NCBI RefSeq assembly: GCF_900101175.1 | Contig: NZ_FNFQ01000008.1 | Location: 124,001-188,000 of the forward strand | Direction of reading: 5' to 3' | Source: Stenotrophomonas pavanii | GTDB lineage: Bacteria > Pseudomonadota > Gammaproteobacteria > Xanthomonadales > Xanthomonadaceae | DNA: 64,000 nucleotides | Shown here: positions 22,234-31,186 of the stretch, in pieces | How the letters are laid out: each line of letters starts with the position of its first letter | Numbering within the stretch: the stretch's first letter is position 1 | Made by a program: the position numbers and the translations under genes | The notes under the pieces: generated by a model | What the model was told of the DNA's origin: nothing | Databases searched by the model: none | The model's input: only the letters and a program-made list of their open reading frames with translations

Positions 22234-23037
22234 TCATTCGGCGTAGATCATCTTCCGGGTCATGCCGCCGTCGACGATGAAATCCTGGCCGGTGCTGAAG
22301 CCGGACAGCGAGGACAGCAGGTACACCGCCAGCGCACCGATGTCCTCGGGGCGGCCGACACGACCGACCGGGTGCTGTGCGTGGTCGATGGCCGAGTACG
22401 CGGGCGCGTGGCGGCGCGAAGGCGCCTGCCACGCCGTCGTACCGATCCAGCCGGGGCTGATGCTGTTGACCCGCACCGCCGGGCCGGCACTGATCGCCAG
22501 CGCATGGGTGAAGGCGACCAGCCCGCCCTTGGCTGCGGCGTAGGCTTCGCTGTGCGCTTCGGACTGCCAGGCCCGGGTGGAGGCGATGTTGATGATCGCG
22601 CCCGCAGCGTTCGCCGACAGCGCCGGCAGCGCGTGCTTGCTGCACAGGAAGGCACCGTGCAGCGACGACAGGCGGCGCTGCCATTCCTCCCAGTCCATGT
22701 CCTGCAGCAGCGTGCCGTGCGGTGCGGCGATGCCGGCATTGTTGACCAGTCCATCGATGCGGCCGAAACGCTGCAGCGCGGCCGCGACGAAACCGCGCAC
22801 GCTGGCTTCGTCCATGATGTCCAGGCGCTGGAACGCGGCGTCATCGCCGCGCTGCCATTCGTCCAGGCAGGCCTGCCCTGCGTCCACGTCGAGGTCGCCG
22901 ATCAGCACGCGGCCGCCTGCACCGAGCACGGACTGGGCAATGCCACGGCCGATGCCGTTGGCGCCGCCGGTGACCAGCACCACCTTGCCCGACAGCGGCG
23001 CGGCCGGCCATGGGGCAATCGATGGCACCGTGCTCAC
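22234..23037 (-). CDS. Short-chain dehydrogenase/reductase
   Basis: A 267-residue classical SDR oxidoreductase. The dinucleotide motif is VTGGANGIG (residues 22-30), followed by NNAG at 98-101, S152 and the catalytic Y165-x3-K169 in EAYAAAKGG. The aspartate of GDLDVDAG after beta-2 predicts NAD over NADP. The substrate is not evident. Its ATG overlaps the stop of the DUF1415 gene as ATGA, so the two are cotranscribed and coupled. Confidence 0.9.
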   Translation of the reverse strand: MSTVPSIAPWPAAPLSGKVVLVTGGANGIGRGIAQSVLGAGGRVLIGDLDVDAGQACLDEWQRGDDAAFQRLDIMDEASVRGFVAAALQRFGRIDGLVNNAGIAAPHGTLLQDMDWEEWQRRLSSLHGAFLCSKHALPALSANAAGAIINIASTRAWQSEAHSEAYAAAKGGLVAFTHALAISAGPAVRVNSISPGWIGTTAWQAPSRRHAPAYSAIDHAQHPVGRVGRPEDIGALAVYLLSSLSGFSTGQDFIVDGGMTRKMIYAE

Positions 23038-23600
23038 GTCAGGTCCTCGCCACGCAGGCGGCGGTGCCAGCCGTCCACGCCGATGCGGTCGAGGGTCTGG
23101 ATGTTGCGCTCGACGATCACGTCCGGGTCCGGATAGACGTCCACCGCGCGCGCCACGCTGTCTTCGCGCAGCAGGTGCAGGGTGGGGAAGGGGGAACGGT
23201 TGGTGTAGTTGCTGGCATCGTCCGCCGCCACGCCTTCGAACTGGTAGTCCGGGTGGAAGCTGGCCACCTGCAGGATGCCCTGCAGGTCCAGCGCCTCGAT
23301 GGCCGCGTCGGCGTTGTCGAGGAAATCGTTGTAGTCGAGGAAGTCGGTCAGCACCTGCGGGTGCACGATCAGCGTGGTATCGATCTGCTCGGCCGGCGTA
23401 TCGCGCAGCAGCACCAGCTCCTCGGCCAGCTGCTCAACCAGCGCTTCGGGCGTGGTCGCATCGCTGAGCACGATGCGGACCTGCTCCTTCACATATACCG
23501 CCTTGGCGAACGGGCACAGGTTCAGGCCGATGACGATGCGCTCCAGCCACAGGCGGGTGGCGGCGATCGGGTCATCGGTGGGCAGGGGGGAATCGGTCAT
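23034..23600 (-). CDS. DUF1415 family protein
   Basis: A 188-residue protein of a conserved proteobacterial family of unknown function. The family opening is recognisable (RLWLERIVIGLNLCPFAKAVY), with the Cys-Pro-Phe motif and the later DFLDYNDFLDNADAAIEAL and FPTLHLLREDSV segments. I chose the ATG at 23600; the frame goes on upstream only to a GTG three codons earlier. It is first in a two-gene operon with the SDR gene. Confidence 0.88.
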   Translation of the reverse strand: MTDSPLPTDDPIAATRLWLERIVIGLNLCPFAKAVYVKEQVRIVLSDATTPEALVEQLAEELVLLRDTPAEQIDTTLIVHPQVLTDFLDYNDFLDNADAAIEALDLQGILQVASFHPDYQFEGVAADDASNYTNRSPFPTLHLLREDSVARAVDVYPDPDVIVERNIQTLDRIGVDGWHRRLRGEDLT

Positions 23601-23792
23601 GGCGGGCACGTCGGCTGGCGGGGCCGCCCATTGTAGGCGTGTGCCGCCACGCGCCGTTCACTGTGCAGGAACTGGACAGCGGCGATGCTGGAAATCCCCG
23701 CCACGTCAATCCCTTGCAGGCCACCGGCGGATGGCGGATTGCCTGCCGACGGCGGTGGGCGTGGAATGGACGCACGACACAGGAGGACACCC

Positions 23793-25259
23793 ATGACTGC
23801 AACTTCCCCGTGGCTGCCGGATGCGCTCTGGTCCGGCACCTTCTTTGATGGCCGTTGGCAGGCCGCCGTGCAGCGGCAGCCGGTGATCGAGCCGGCCACC
23901 GGCCGGACGCTCGGCGAGATCGGCCTGGCCGACCCGGCGCAGGTCGCGCGTTCGGCAGCCGCTGCGGCGCAGGCCCAGCAGGCCTGGGCCGCGGCTCCCT
24001 ATGAGCAGCGCGCACAGGTGCTGCGCACCGCCGCGCGGCTGGCCGAGGAGAATATCGACACCTTGGTTGAATGGCTGGTCCGCGAAAGCGGATCGACCCG
24101 CCTGAAGGCCGGCTTCGAGGCCAATGTGACCGTCAAGGCGCTGCACGAGGCCGCCGCATTGCCGTCGCGCAGTGTCGGCGAGATCCTGCCCTCCGAACCC
24201 GGCCGCCTGAACCTGGCGCGGCGTCGCCCGCTGGGCGTGGTCGGCGTCATTTCACCGTTCAATTTTCCACTGTATCTGGCGATGCGCGCGGTGGCCCCGG
24301 CGATCGCGCTGGGCAATGCGGTGGTGCTCAAGCCGGACCCACGCACGGCGGTATGTGGTGGCGCGGTGATTGCCCGCCTGTTCGAGCAGGCCGGCTTGCC
24401 CGCGGGCGTCCTGCACGTGCTGCCGGGGGACGGCGCCGCCGGCGCCGCACTGACCAGCGATCCGAACGTGGCGATGATCCAGTTCACCGGCTCCACCGCG
24501 GCCGGGCGCAAGGTCGGAGAAGCCGCAGGCCGGCACCTGAAGAAGGTTTCGCTGGAGCTGGGCGGCAAGAATTCGCTGATCATTCTTGATGACGCCGATC
24601 TCGAGCTGGCGGTGGCCAATACGGCATGGGGCGTCTACCTGCACCAGGGACAGATCTGCATGGCCACCGGCCGCGTGCTGGTGCACAGGAAGATCCATGA
24701 TGCGTTCCTGCAGAAGCTGGTGGCCAAAGCGGCGTCGCTGAAGGTGGGGGATCCGGCGCGCGAAGACGTGGCGATCGGCCCGTTGATCAATGCCGGCCAG
24801 CGCGACCATGCCGTGCGCGTGGTCGAGCAGGCGGTGCAGGCCGGCGCTTCGCTGGAAGCCGGTGGCACGTACCACGATCTGTTTTTCGCACCGACCGTGC
24901 TCGGCAACGTCGACGCCGGCAATCCCGCGTTCAACGAAGAGATCTTCGCGCCGGTCGCCGTGGTGGTGCCGTTCGACGACGACGACCACGCCGTGCAGCT
25001 GGCAAACAACAGCGAGTACGGGCTGTCGATGGCCATCGTCTCCAGCGATGTCGGTCGCGCGCTGAAGCTGGGTGAGCGCCTGCGCACCGGCCTGCTGCAC
25101 ATCAACGACCAGACGGTGAATGACGAGGTGATCAATCCCTTCGGCGGCGTGGGTGCGTCCGGCAACGGCACCAGCATCGGCGGCCCGGCCAACGGGGAAG
25201 AATTCACCCAGTGGCAGTGGTTGACCGTCAAGGGCGAAGCGCCCGCCTACCCGATCTGA
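23793..25259 (+). CDS. Aromatic aldehyde dehydrogenase (benzaldehyde dehydrogenase-like)
   Basis: A 488-residue NAD(P)-dependent aldehyde dehydrogenase resembling XylC/AreC benzaldehyde dehydrogenases. Catalytic residues are N157 (ISPFNFP), E255 (VSLELGGKN) and C289 (HQGQICMATGR); cofactor motif FTGSTAAGRKVGEAA. The WSGTFFDGRW opening and VNDEVINPFGGVGASGNG ending are typical of the benzaldehyde/vanillin group. The ATG at 23793 follows a strong AGGAGGACACCC site; longer frames upstream are non-conserved. It pairs with the next alcohol dehydrogenase, 17 nt downstream, to oxidise a benzylic alcohol to the acid. Confidence 0.88.
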   Translation: MTATSPWLPDALWSGTFFDGRWQAAVQRQPVIEPATGRTLGEIGLADPAQVARSAAAAAQAQQAWAAAPYEQRAQVLRTAARLAEENIDTLVEWLVRESGSTRLKAGFEANVTVKALHEAAALPSRSVGEILPSEPGRLNLARRRPLGVVGVISPFNFPLYLAMRAVAPAIALGNAVVLKPDPRTAVCGGAVIARLFEQAGLPAGVLHVLPGDGAAGAALTSDPNVAMIQFTGSTAAGRKVGEAAGRHLKKVSLELGGKNSLIILDDADLELAVANTAWGVYLHQGQICMATGRVLVHRKIHDAFLQKLVAKAASLKVGDPAREDVAIGPLINAGQRDHAVRVVEQAVQAGASLEAGGTYHDLFFAPTVLGNVDAGNPAFNEEIFAPVAVVVPFDDDDHAVQLANNSEYGLSMAIVSSDVGRALKLGERLRTGLLHINDQTVNDEVINPFGGVGASGNGTSIGGPANGEEFTQWQWLTVKGEAPAYPI

Positions 25260-25276
25260 TCCAGGAGGACCTACGC

Positions 25277-26404
25277 ATGAACAACGACGCTGCATCCCGT
25301 GAGATCACCGCTGCCGTTGTGCGCGGCAAGGAACAGCCGTTCGTCATCGAGCAGGCCACGCTGCGTGGCGTGCAGGATGACGAAGTACGGGTGAAAGTGG
25401 TGGCCGCCGGCCTGTGCCACACCGACCTGATCGTGCGCGACCAGTACTACCCGGTGCCATTGCCGGCTGTGCTCGGCCACGAAGGTGCCGGCATCGTCGA
25501 AGCGGTCGGGCCCAACGTCAAGGCGCTGCAGGTGGGTGACCACGTGGTGCTGACCTATGGTGCCTGCGGCCACTGCAATCCCTGCCGCGGCGGTCACGGC
25601 GCCTACTGCCGCGACTTCTTCGCATTGAATTTCGGTGGCGACGATGGCCACGGCCATACCGCGATCACCGATGCGCACGGCCAGCCGCTGCACGACCACT
25701 TCTTTGCACAGTCCTCGTTCGCCACCTATGCGCTGGCGCGCGAGATCAACGCGATCAAGGTGCCCGACGATGCGCCACTGGAACTGCTCGGCCCGCTGGG
25801 CTGTGGCATCCAGACCGGCGCCGGTGCGGTGCTCAATGCACTGCAGGTACGGTCCGGCAGCAGCTTCGCCAGCTACGGTGCCGGTGCGGTCGGGCTGAGC
25901 GCGGTGATGGCGGCCAAGGTGGCCGGCGCCACCACCATCATCGCCGTCGATGTGGTGCCCTCGCGCCTGGAACTGGCGCTGGAGCTGGGGGCCACGCACG
26001 TGGTCAACAGTCGCGAGACTGACGTGGTCGAGGCGGTGCGTGCGATCACCGGCGGCGGGGCCGACTACGCGCTGGAATCGACCGGGCGCCCGGAGGTGCT
26101 TTCAGCCGGGATCGAGGCGCTCGGCGGACGGGGCATGATGGGCGTGGTGGGTGCGCCGAAGCTGGGCACAACTGCCAGCTTCGATGTCAACAACCTGCTG
26201 CTGGGGGGCCGCAGCATCCGTGGCATCGTCGAGGGCGACAGCGTGCCGCAGGTGTTCATTCCGCAGCTGGTGGCCCTGTTCCAGCAGGGACGCTTCCCGT
26301 TCGACAAGCTGGTGAAGTTCTATCCGCTGGAACAGATCAACCAGGCCGCCGAAGACAGCACCCGTGGCATCACGCTGAAGCCGATCCTGCGCATCGCCGC
26401 ATGA
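25277..26404 (+). CDS. Zinc aryl-alcohol dehydrogenase (XylB-like)
   Basis: A 375-residue medium-chain zinc alcohol dehydrogenase. Catalytic zinc ligands include C47 (GLCHTDL) and H68/E69 (GHEGAGIVE). The structural zinc site is the CGHCNPCRGGHGAYC cluster (C97, C100, C103, C111). The cofactor loop is SYGAGAVGLSAV. The sequence looks like benzyl-alcohol dehydrogenases (XylB, AreB). ATG 25277 follows CCAGGAGGACCTACGC. Together with the upstream dehydrogenase it would convert an aryl alcohol to the acid. Confidence 0.88.
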   Translation: MNNDAASREITAAVVRGKEQPFVIEQATLRGVQDDEVRVKVVAAGLCHTDLIVRDQYYPVPLPAVLGHEGAGIVEAVGPNVKALQVGDHVVLTYGACGHCNPCRGGHGAYCRDFFALNFGGDDGHGHTAITDAHGQPLHDHFFAQSSFATYALAREINAIKVPDDAPLELLGPLGCGIQTGAGAVLNALQVRSGSSFASYGAGAVGLSAVMAAKVAGATTIIAVDVVPSRLELALELGATHVVNSRETDVVEAVRAITGGGADYALESTGRPEVLSAGIEALGGRGMMGVVGAPKLGTTASFDVNNLLLGGRSIRGIVEGDSVPQVFIPQLVALFQQGRFPFDKLVKFYPLEQINQAAEDSTRGITLKPILRIAA

Positions 26405-26410
26405 AACGAT

Positions 26411-26445
26411 GCGTTGCCGCGGCGCCTGGTTCGCCGCGGCAACGC
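26411..26445. terminator. Perfect 14-bp hairpin between the dehydrogenase operon and its regulator
   Basis: GCGTTGCCGCGGCG and its exact reverse complement are separated by 7 nt, beginning 6 nt after the alcohol dehydrogenase stop. There is no T run, so it is either a weak attenuator or an RNA-stability hairpin. Confidence 0.5.
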
Positions 26446-26499
26446 AGGTGTACCCTCGGTAGCCGTGGCCGCGTCGGCCACCGGCGGAGGGCGCAGGTG

Positions 26500-27597
26500 A
26501 TGATGGCCACGACAGTCGGGCAACAGCAGGTGGTGGCGGCGCGTGCCGCCTTCGCCGAGGGCGATGCGCAGTCATTGCAGCTGTTGCCGTTGCCCCTGCA
26601 GCGGTCGTGGCAGCGCTCCCGTGCGGCGGGCCTGCAGCCGGGACAGGAGCCTTGCTATCCACCGCTGCTGGGTGACGGCCGCCACCTGTCCCATCCCGAT
26701 GACCGGCGCCTGGCGGGCTGCGTGCGGCCCGAGCTCGAACAGCTGTGGGCCGCGTTCGGTGGGCGCGGCTGGACGATGTTCTGCGCCAACCGCGATGGCA
26801 TGGTGATCGCGCAGCAGGCGCATGGCCTGGAAGACGCGCCCCTGCTGCGGCCGATCCAGGTCGGGCGGCGGCTCGGCGAGAGCGTGATCGGCACCACCGC
26901 ACCGGCGGTCAGCCTGGCCGACGACCTGCCTGCGCTGGTGCGTGGCAACGAGCACTACCTGCAGCGTTTCGCCCCGGTGTTCTGCCTGAGTGAGCCGCTG
27001 CATGATCCCGATGGCCGGGTCTGTGGGGCGATCGACATTACCGGCCTGGGCGAGCGGGATCCGTCCTTGCTGCAGGGCTATTTCCGGCAGGCGGCGCTGG
27101 CCAGCGAGAATCGCCTGTTCAGTGCGCTGGCCGACGTCCACCTGCTGGCGGTGCAGCATGATCCGCGCTGGTTGCTGTCGCCGCTGCAGGGGCTGCTGGC
27201 AGTGCAGGAGGATGGCCAGCTGCGCGCGGCCAACCGCGTTGCGCGGCGCCTGCTGGGCCTGCCCAGGCGCGGGCCGTTGCCCTTGCTGGACCTGGGCGTG
27301 CTGTTTGCCGGCGCCAGTGCGGCACAGCGGCGCCGCCTGCTGCAACCCGGTGCACCGCATCGGGTCCGGCTGGGCGAGGGCAGTGCGGTCTACCTGCAGC
27401 ATCTGCAGGGGCCGCGGTGCGCGGCGCGGCGCGGTACGCCGCGCCGTGCCAGCAACACCACCGGTACGCCACTGCTGCGTCAGCAGCAGCGCGAGGCGGC
27501 ACGCCGCGCGGCGCAGGCCGCGGACGGCAATCTCAGCCTGGCTGCGCGCCAGCTGGGGATCTCGCGCACCACGCTGTACAAGCTGCTGCGCGATTGA
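26500..27597 (+). CDS. AcoR-like GAF/Fis-HTH regulator lacking the AAA+ domain
   Basis: A 365-residue regulator resembling AcoR-type activators of alcohol/acetoin catabolism. The N-terminal half matches their sensory part (LQRSWQRSRAAGLQPGQ, then a GAF-like domain with GMVIAQQAHG, LGESVIGTTAPAVSL and CGAIDITGLGERDPSLL). The C-terminus is a Fis helix-turn-helix (GNLSLAARQLGISRTTLYKLL). The central AAA+ domain is missing: no Walker A, no GAFTGA. The middle (about 220-310) is short and PAS-like (VQEDGQLRAANRVARRLLG). It cannot use sigma-54 in the usual way. I chose the ATG at 26500 over one at 26401, whose codons fall in the hairpin; a GTG at 26497 is an alternative. It probably regulates the upstream dehydrogenases. 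Confidence 0.8.
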   Translation: MMATTVGQQQVVAARAAFAEGDAQSLQLLPLPLQRSWQRSRAAGLQPGQEPCYPPLLGDGRHLSHPDDRRLAGCVRPELEQLWAAFGGRGWTMFCANRDGMVIAQQAHGLEDAPLLRPIQVGRRLGESVIGTTAPAVSLADDLPALVRGNEHYLQRFAPVFCLSEPLHDPDGRVCGAIDITGLGERDPSLLQGYFRQAALASENRLFSALADVHLLAVQHDPRWLLSPLQGLLAVQEDGQLRAANRVARRLLGLPRRGPLPLLDLGVLFAGASAAQRRRLLQPGAPHRVRLGEGSAVYLQHLQGPRCAARRGTPRRASNTTGTPLLRQQQREAARRAAQAADGNLSLAARQLGISRTTLYKLLRD

Positions 27598-27631
27598 CGC
27601 GGGGATCGCCGGGCACGGCCCGGCGGATCGA

Positions 27632-28114
27632 TCAGTCGCGGAAGTTGTTGAACTGCAGCGGTAGTTCGAACTTGCCGGCTTTCAGTACTGCGATGGCCTC
27701 CTGCAGATCGTCGCGCTTCTTGCCCTGCACGCGCAGCTTGTCGCCGTTGATCTGGCTTTCCACCTTCAGCTTGGCGTCCTTCAGTGCAGCGGCGATCTTC
27801 TTGGCGATCTTCTGCTCGATGCCCTGCTTGACGGTGATCTTCTGCCGGGCCTGGGCCAGGTTGGTCTCGATGTCACCGAACTCCAGGCTGAGCACGTCGA
27901 TGCCGCGCGCGGCCAGGCGTGCGCGCAGGATGTCGTTCATCTGCTTGAGCTGGAACTCGGTCGGCGCGGTCTGGTTGATCACATCGCCGTCGCGTTCGAA
28001 CCGGGCATCCACGCCCTTGAAGTCGAAGCGGGTGCTCAGTTCGCGGTTGGCCTGGTCGATGGCGTTGGTCAGTTCGTGGGTGTCGACTTCGGACACGACG
28101 TCGAAGGAAGGCAT
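27632..28114 (-). CDS. yajQ: YajQ family nucleotide/cyclic di-GMP-binding protein
   Basis: A 160-residue YajQ (UPF0234) protein. The opening MPSFDVVSEVDTHELTNAID and the KQGIEQKIAKKIAAALKDAKLKV and DDLQEAIAVLK segments are diagnostic. In Xanthomonas campestris a YajQ protein binds cyclic di-GMP and influences virulence genes; the same role here is inference. The ATG at 28114 is chosen by the family N-terminus. It runs convergent with the regulator gene. Confidence 0.93.
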   Translation of the reverse strand: MPSFDVVSEVDTHELTNAIDQANRELSTRFDFKGVDARFERDGDVINQTAPTEFQLKQMNDILRARLAARGIDVLSLEFGDIETNLAQARQKITVKQGIEQKIAKKIAAALKDAKLKVESQINGDKLRVQGKKRDDLQEAIAVLKAGKFELPLQFNNFRD

Positions 28115-28209
28115 GGGCGATGCTCCGCAGGATTCAGTGGCGACCATTCTATCGCGAGGGCCCGCATGCCCGTGTTCTGCAGAAGGCGACGACCGGGCGA
28201 TAATGGGCC

Positions 28210-29106
28210 ATGAACGTGCAACGCTCCCCTTCGCGTGCGGTGGCCTGGATGGTCGCTGCGGTCGCCTGTTTCTCGCTGATGGACGCTGGCATGAAGCAGC
28301 TGTCGGCCAGCTACCCCACCCTGGAAGTGACCTTCCTGCGCGGCGCGGCCTCGTTGCCGTTCGTGCTGGTGTGGGTGCTGGCCAGCGCGGGGCCGCGTTC
28401 GCTGGTGCCGCGCCGCTGGGGCCTGCACCTGCTGCGCGGGGCGCTGGGCATGGCGATGATCGGCTGCTTCGTGTTCGCCCTGCGCGACCTGCCGCTGTCC
28501 ACCGCCTACACCATCTACTTCGTCGCTCCGCTGCTGATCGCCGCCTTGTCGGTGCCGCTGCTGGGCGAGCGGGTCGGGCCGCGGCGCTGGGTCGCCATCG
28601 GCATCGGCCTGGTCGGCGTGCTGGTGGTGCTGCGTCCGGGCGTGGACGGCTTCATTTCGGTGCCCGGCCTGATGGTGCTGGCGGCGGCAACCGCCTATGC
28701 CGTGGCGGCGATCACGGTCAGCCTGCTGACCCGCACCGATACCTCGCAGTCGATGGTGGTGTGGTTCCTGGTCATCATGGCCATCGGTGCCGGCCTGCTG
28801 TCCATTCCCGGCTGGGTGCCGCTGCAGCTGGCGCATGCACCGCTGATCGCCGGCATGGGCCTGGCCGGGGCCCTGGGCCAGATCGCCCTGACCAAGGCCT
28901 TCCAGCTGGGCGAGGCCTCGATGATCGCGCCGCTGGAGTACAGCGGGCTGGTCTGGGTGATCGGCTGGGACCTGGCCTTCTGGGGCCAGCTGCCCGACGG
29001 CTATACCTGGGTGGGCGCCGCGATCATCGTCGCCTCCGGTCTGTACCTGCTGCACCGCGAGCGGGTGAACCGGCAGGAGCCGCCGAAGCCGCTGGATCAT
29101 CCCTGA
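28210..29106 (+). CDS. EamA-family (DMT) transporter
   Basis: A 298-residue inner-membrane protein with about ten hydrophobic helices and two EamA repeats: the first contains LEVTFLRGAASLPFVLVWVL and TIYFVAPLLIAALSVPLLGERV, the second ends PLEYSGLVWVIGWDLAFWGQLPDGYTWVGAAIIVASG. Relatives export amino acids, metabolites or import S-adenosylmethionine. Cargo unknown. It starts 95 nt from the divergent YajQ gene. Confidence 0.9.
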   Translation: MNVQRSPSRAVAWMVAAVACFSLMDAGMKQLSASYPTLEVTFLRGAASLPFVLVWVLASAGPRSLVPRRWGLHLLRGALGMAMIGCFVFALRDLPLSTAYTIYFVAPLLIAALSVPLLGERVGPRRWVAIGIGLVGVLVVLRPGVDGFISVPGLMVLAAATAYAVAAITVSLLTRTDTSQSMVVWFLVIMAIGAGLLSIPGWVPLQLAHAPLIAGMGLAGALGQIALTKAFQLGEASMIAPLEYSGLVWVIGWDLAFWGQLPDGYTWVGAAIIVASGLYLLHRERVNRQEPPKPLDHP

Positions 29107-29125
29107 GCCGGTTGGGCCAGGGAAT

Positions 29126-29156
29126 GCGGTCAGAGCCCCTGCGGGGATCCGACCCC
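29126..29156. repeat. Degenerate GGGGTC-type intergenic hairpin (copy 1)
   Basis: GCGGTCAGAGCCCC and GGGGATCCGACCCC form an imperfect palindrome. Similar elements end in GACCCC / GGGGTC at 36511-36548 and 44085-44122, all between genes, so this seems a small repeat family distinct from the GTAG repeats. Confidence 0.5.
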
Positions 29157-29285
29157 GGCGAATGCGCCGGCGCGGGCGGCTTAGAACCAAAAGGAATAAC
29201 ATTCTGGCCCATGGCGCGGGCGCGCGACGGCCTGCGCTGGTAGGCTGCACGCCCCCTTCCGTCACCCAGCCGGTGAGCCACGCCC

Positions 29286-30293
29286 GTGATCGAGTTCCAG
29301 CGCCTGCACAAATCCTATGCCGTTGCCGGCCGCGAAGTCAGCGCGCTGCAACCGCTGGACCTGACCATCGAAGCCGGTGAGGTATTCGGCATCATCGGCC
29401 ATTCCGGCGCCGGCAAATCGACCCTGATCCGCATGATCAACCGGCTGGAAGAACCCAGTGGCGGGCGGTTGCTGATCGGCGGCGAGGATGTCACCGCGCT
29501 GGACGCGGACGGCCTGCGCGCGCTGCGCCGGCGCATCGGCATGATCTTCCAGCACTTCAACCTTCTGTCCTCGCGCACCGTGGCCGGCAATGTCGCCTTC
29601 CCGCTGGAGCTGGCCGGGACGCCGAAGGCGGAGATCGATGCGCGCGTTGCCGAACTGCTGCAGACCGTCGGCCTGGAAGCGCATGCGCAGAAGTATCCGG
29701 CGCAGCTGTCCGGTGGCCAGAAGCAGCGCGTCGGCATCGCCCGTGCGCTGGCGACCCGCCCGCAGATCCTGCTGTGCGACGAGGCCACCAGTGCGCTCGA
29801 CCCGCAGACCACTGCATCGGTGCTGTCGCTGCTGTCGAAGATCAACCGCGAGCTCGGCCTGACCATCGTGCTGATCACCCACGAGATGGATGTGATCCGC
29901 CGCGTCTGCGACCGCGTCGCCGTGCTCGATGCCGGCCAGATGGTCGAAACCGGACCGGTTACCCGCGTCTTCCTGCACCCGCAGCACCCGACCACGCGCC
30001 GGTTCGTCAGCGAGTCGGAGCATGTGGACGAAGGCGCGTTGCACCGCGATTTCGACGTGGTCGGCGGGCGCATCGTGCGCCTGACCTTCCTCGGCGGCGA
30101 CACCTACGAACCCCTGCTCGGCAGCGTCGCGCGCCAGACCGGGGTCGACTACAACATCCTGTCCGGGCGTATCGACCGGATCAAGGACACCCCGTATGGC
30201 CAGCTGGTGGTCGCCCTGGTGGGCGGTGACCAGTCTGCCGCGCAGGCCGCGTTCGTGGCTGCCGGCGTGCATGTTGAGGAGCTGCGTCGATGA
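29286..30293 (+). CDS. metN: Methionine ABC transporter, ATP-binding protein
   Basis: A 335-residue ATPase of the MetNIQ methionine importer. Walker A GHSGAGKS is at 38-45, the signature is [15 protein letters not shown], Walker [14 protein letters not shown], and the switch [10 protein letters not shown]. The C-terminal about 90 residues match the NIL regulatory domain that binds methionine and inhibits uptake ([21 protein letters not shown]...). The start is GTG at 29286 (family N-terminus [11 protein letters not shown]). Its stop overlaps the metI start as ATGA. Confidence 0.94.
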   Translation: MIEFQRLHKSYAVAGREVSALQPLDLTIEAGEVFGIIGHSGAGKSTLIRMINRLEEPSGGRLLIGGEDVTALDADGLRALRRRIGMIFQHFNLLSSRTVAGNVAFPLELAGTPKAEIDARVAELLQTVGLEAHAQKYPAQLSGGQKQRVGIARALATRPQILLCDEATSALDPQTTASVLSLLSKINRELGLTIVLITHEMDVIRRVCDRVAVLDAGQMVETGPVTRVFLHPQHPTTRRFVSESEHVDEGALHRDFDVVGGRIVRLTFLGGDTYEPLLGSVARQTGVDYNILSGRIDRIKDTPYGQLVVALVGGDQSAAQAAFVAAGVHVEELRR

Positions 30294-30979
30294 TCATCGC
30301 CACTGCCGGTGGTTTCTTCCGCCATCTGGATGCGGGCAAGTGGGCCGACATCGGCCAGGCGACCCTCGACACCCTGCTGATGCTGCTTGGTTCGCTGCCG
30401 CTGACCCTGGTCATCGGCCTGCCGCTGGGCGTGCTGCTGTACCTGTTCGGCGCGCCGCAGATGAAGCGGCGTCCGTTCGCCTACGGTGCGCTGGCGCTGG
30501 TGGTGAACCTGTTGCGTTCGGTGCCTTTCATCATCCTGATGATCGTGCTGATCCCGGTCACGCTGTTCCTGATGGGCACCTCGCTGGGCGTGCGCGGTGC
30601 GATCGTGCCGCTGGTCATTGGTGCCGCGCCGTTCTACGCGCGCCTGGTCGAGACCGCGCTGCGCGAAGTGGATCGGGGCGTGATCGAGGCGACCCAGGCG
30701 ATGGGTGCCACCACCTGGCAGCTGGTCACCCGCGTGCTGCTGCCGGAAGCGCGCCCGGGCCTGATTGCCGGTGCGACGGTCACCACCGTGGCCCTGATCG
30801 GCTTCACCGCGATGGGCGGTGCGATCGGCTCGGGCGGCCTTGGCGACCTGGCGTTCCGCGATGGTTACCAGCGTTCGCACACCGACGTCGCCCTGGTCAC
30901 CGTGGTCCTGCTGCTGGTGCTGGTGCAGCTGCTGCAGATGCTCGGCGACCGCCTGGTCGCGCATTACAGCCGCAGATAA
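30290..30979 (+). CDS. metI: Methionine ABC transporter, permease
   Basis: A 229-residue inner-membrane permease with about five helices. The ATPase-coupling loop is [26 protein letters not shown], a classic EAA motif, and the family segments [17 protein letters not shown] and [22 protein letters not shown] are present. It overlaps metN by 4 nt. The expected lipoprotein gene metQ does not follow; a repeat and higBA come next. Confidence 0.93.
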   Translation: MIIATAGGFFRHLDAGKWADIGQATLDTLLMLLGSLPLTLVIGLPLGVLLYLFGAPQMKRRPFAYGALALVVNLLRSVPFIILMIVLIPVTLFLMGTSLGVRGAIVPLVIGAAPFYARLVETALREVDRGVIEATQAMGATTWQLVTRVLLPEARPGLIAGATVTTVALIGFTAMGGAIGSGGLGDLAFRDGYQRSHTDVALVTVVLLLVLVQLLQMLGDRLVAHYSRR

Positions 30980-31011
30980 CAGAGTGCCGGGCGGCGCCCG
31001 GCATCGTTCGG

Positions 31012-31034
31012 GTAGTGCCGGCCGCTGGCCGGCA
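31012..31034 (+). repeat. Single SMAG repeat after metI
   Basis: One forward GTAGTGCCGGCCGCTGGCC... unit. A small hairpin (GTGCCGGGC / GCCCGGCAT, about 30983-31003) precedes it and may terminate metNI. Confidence 0.85.
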
Positions 31035-31157
31035 GCTTGCAGCCTGCAGAGGGTCGACAGGGTGCCTGTCATAGCGCCAGGCTCTGGAAGCCGCCACGCC
31101 CATCAGGGATCGATATCGCCAGACTGGGACTGGCAGCACATCGCGTTCCTTGGTATG

Positions 31158-31186
31158 TTCCGTAAGGCGTAATACGTTTGACGGAA
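31158..31186. promoter_or_regulatory. Probable HigA operator
   Basis: A 29-bp imperfect palindrome begins TTCCGTAAGGCGTA and ends TTTGACGGAA, with 11 of 14 positions per arm pairing around a central base. It overlaps the first base of the higB ATG, exactly where an antitoxin repressor would block transcription or initiation. Confidence 0.6.

Noticed and set aside
23732-23747. TGGC-N8-CTGCC resembling a sigma-54 promoter upstream of the aryl aldehyde dehydrogenase
   Set aside because: The GG-N10-GC core is common by chance at this GC content, the flanks match poorly, and the adjacent AcoR-like regulator lacks the AAA+ domain needed for sigma-54.
26401-26499. N-terminal extension of the AcoR-like regulator
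   Set aside because: The in-frame codons translate the perfect 14-bp hairpin and an Arg-rich string, unlike family members; the start near 26500 is better.
29107-29285. S-adenosylmethionine riboswitch upstream of metN
   Set aside because: No recognisable four-way-junction pattern or following terminator; only a GGGGTC hairpin is seen.
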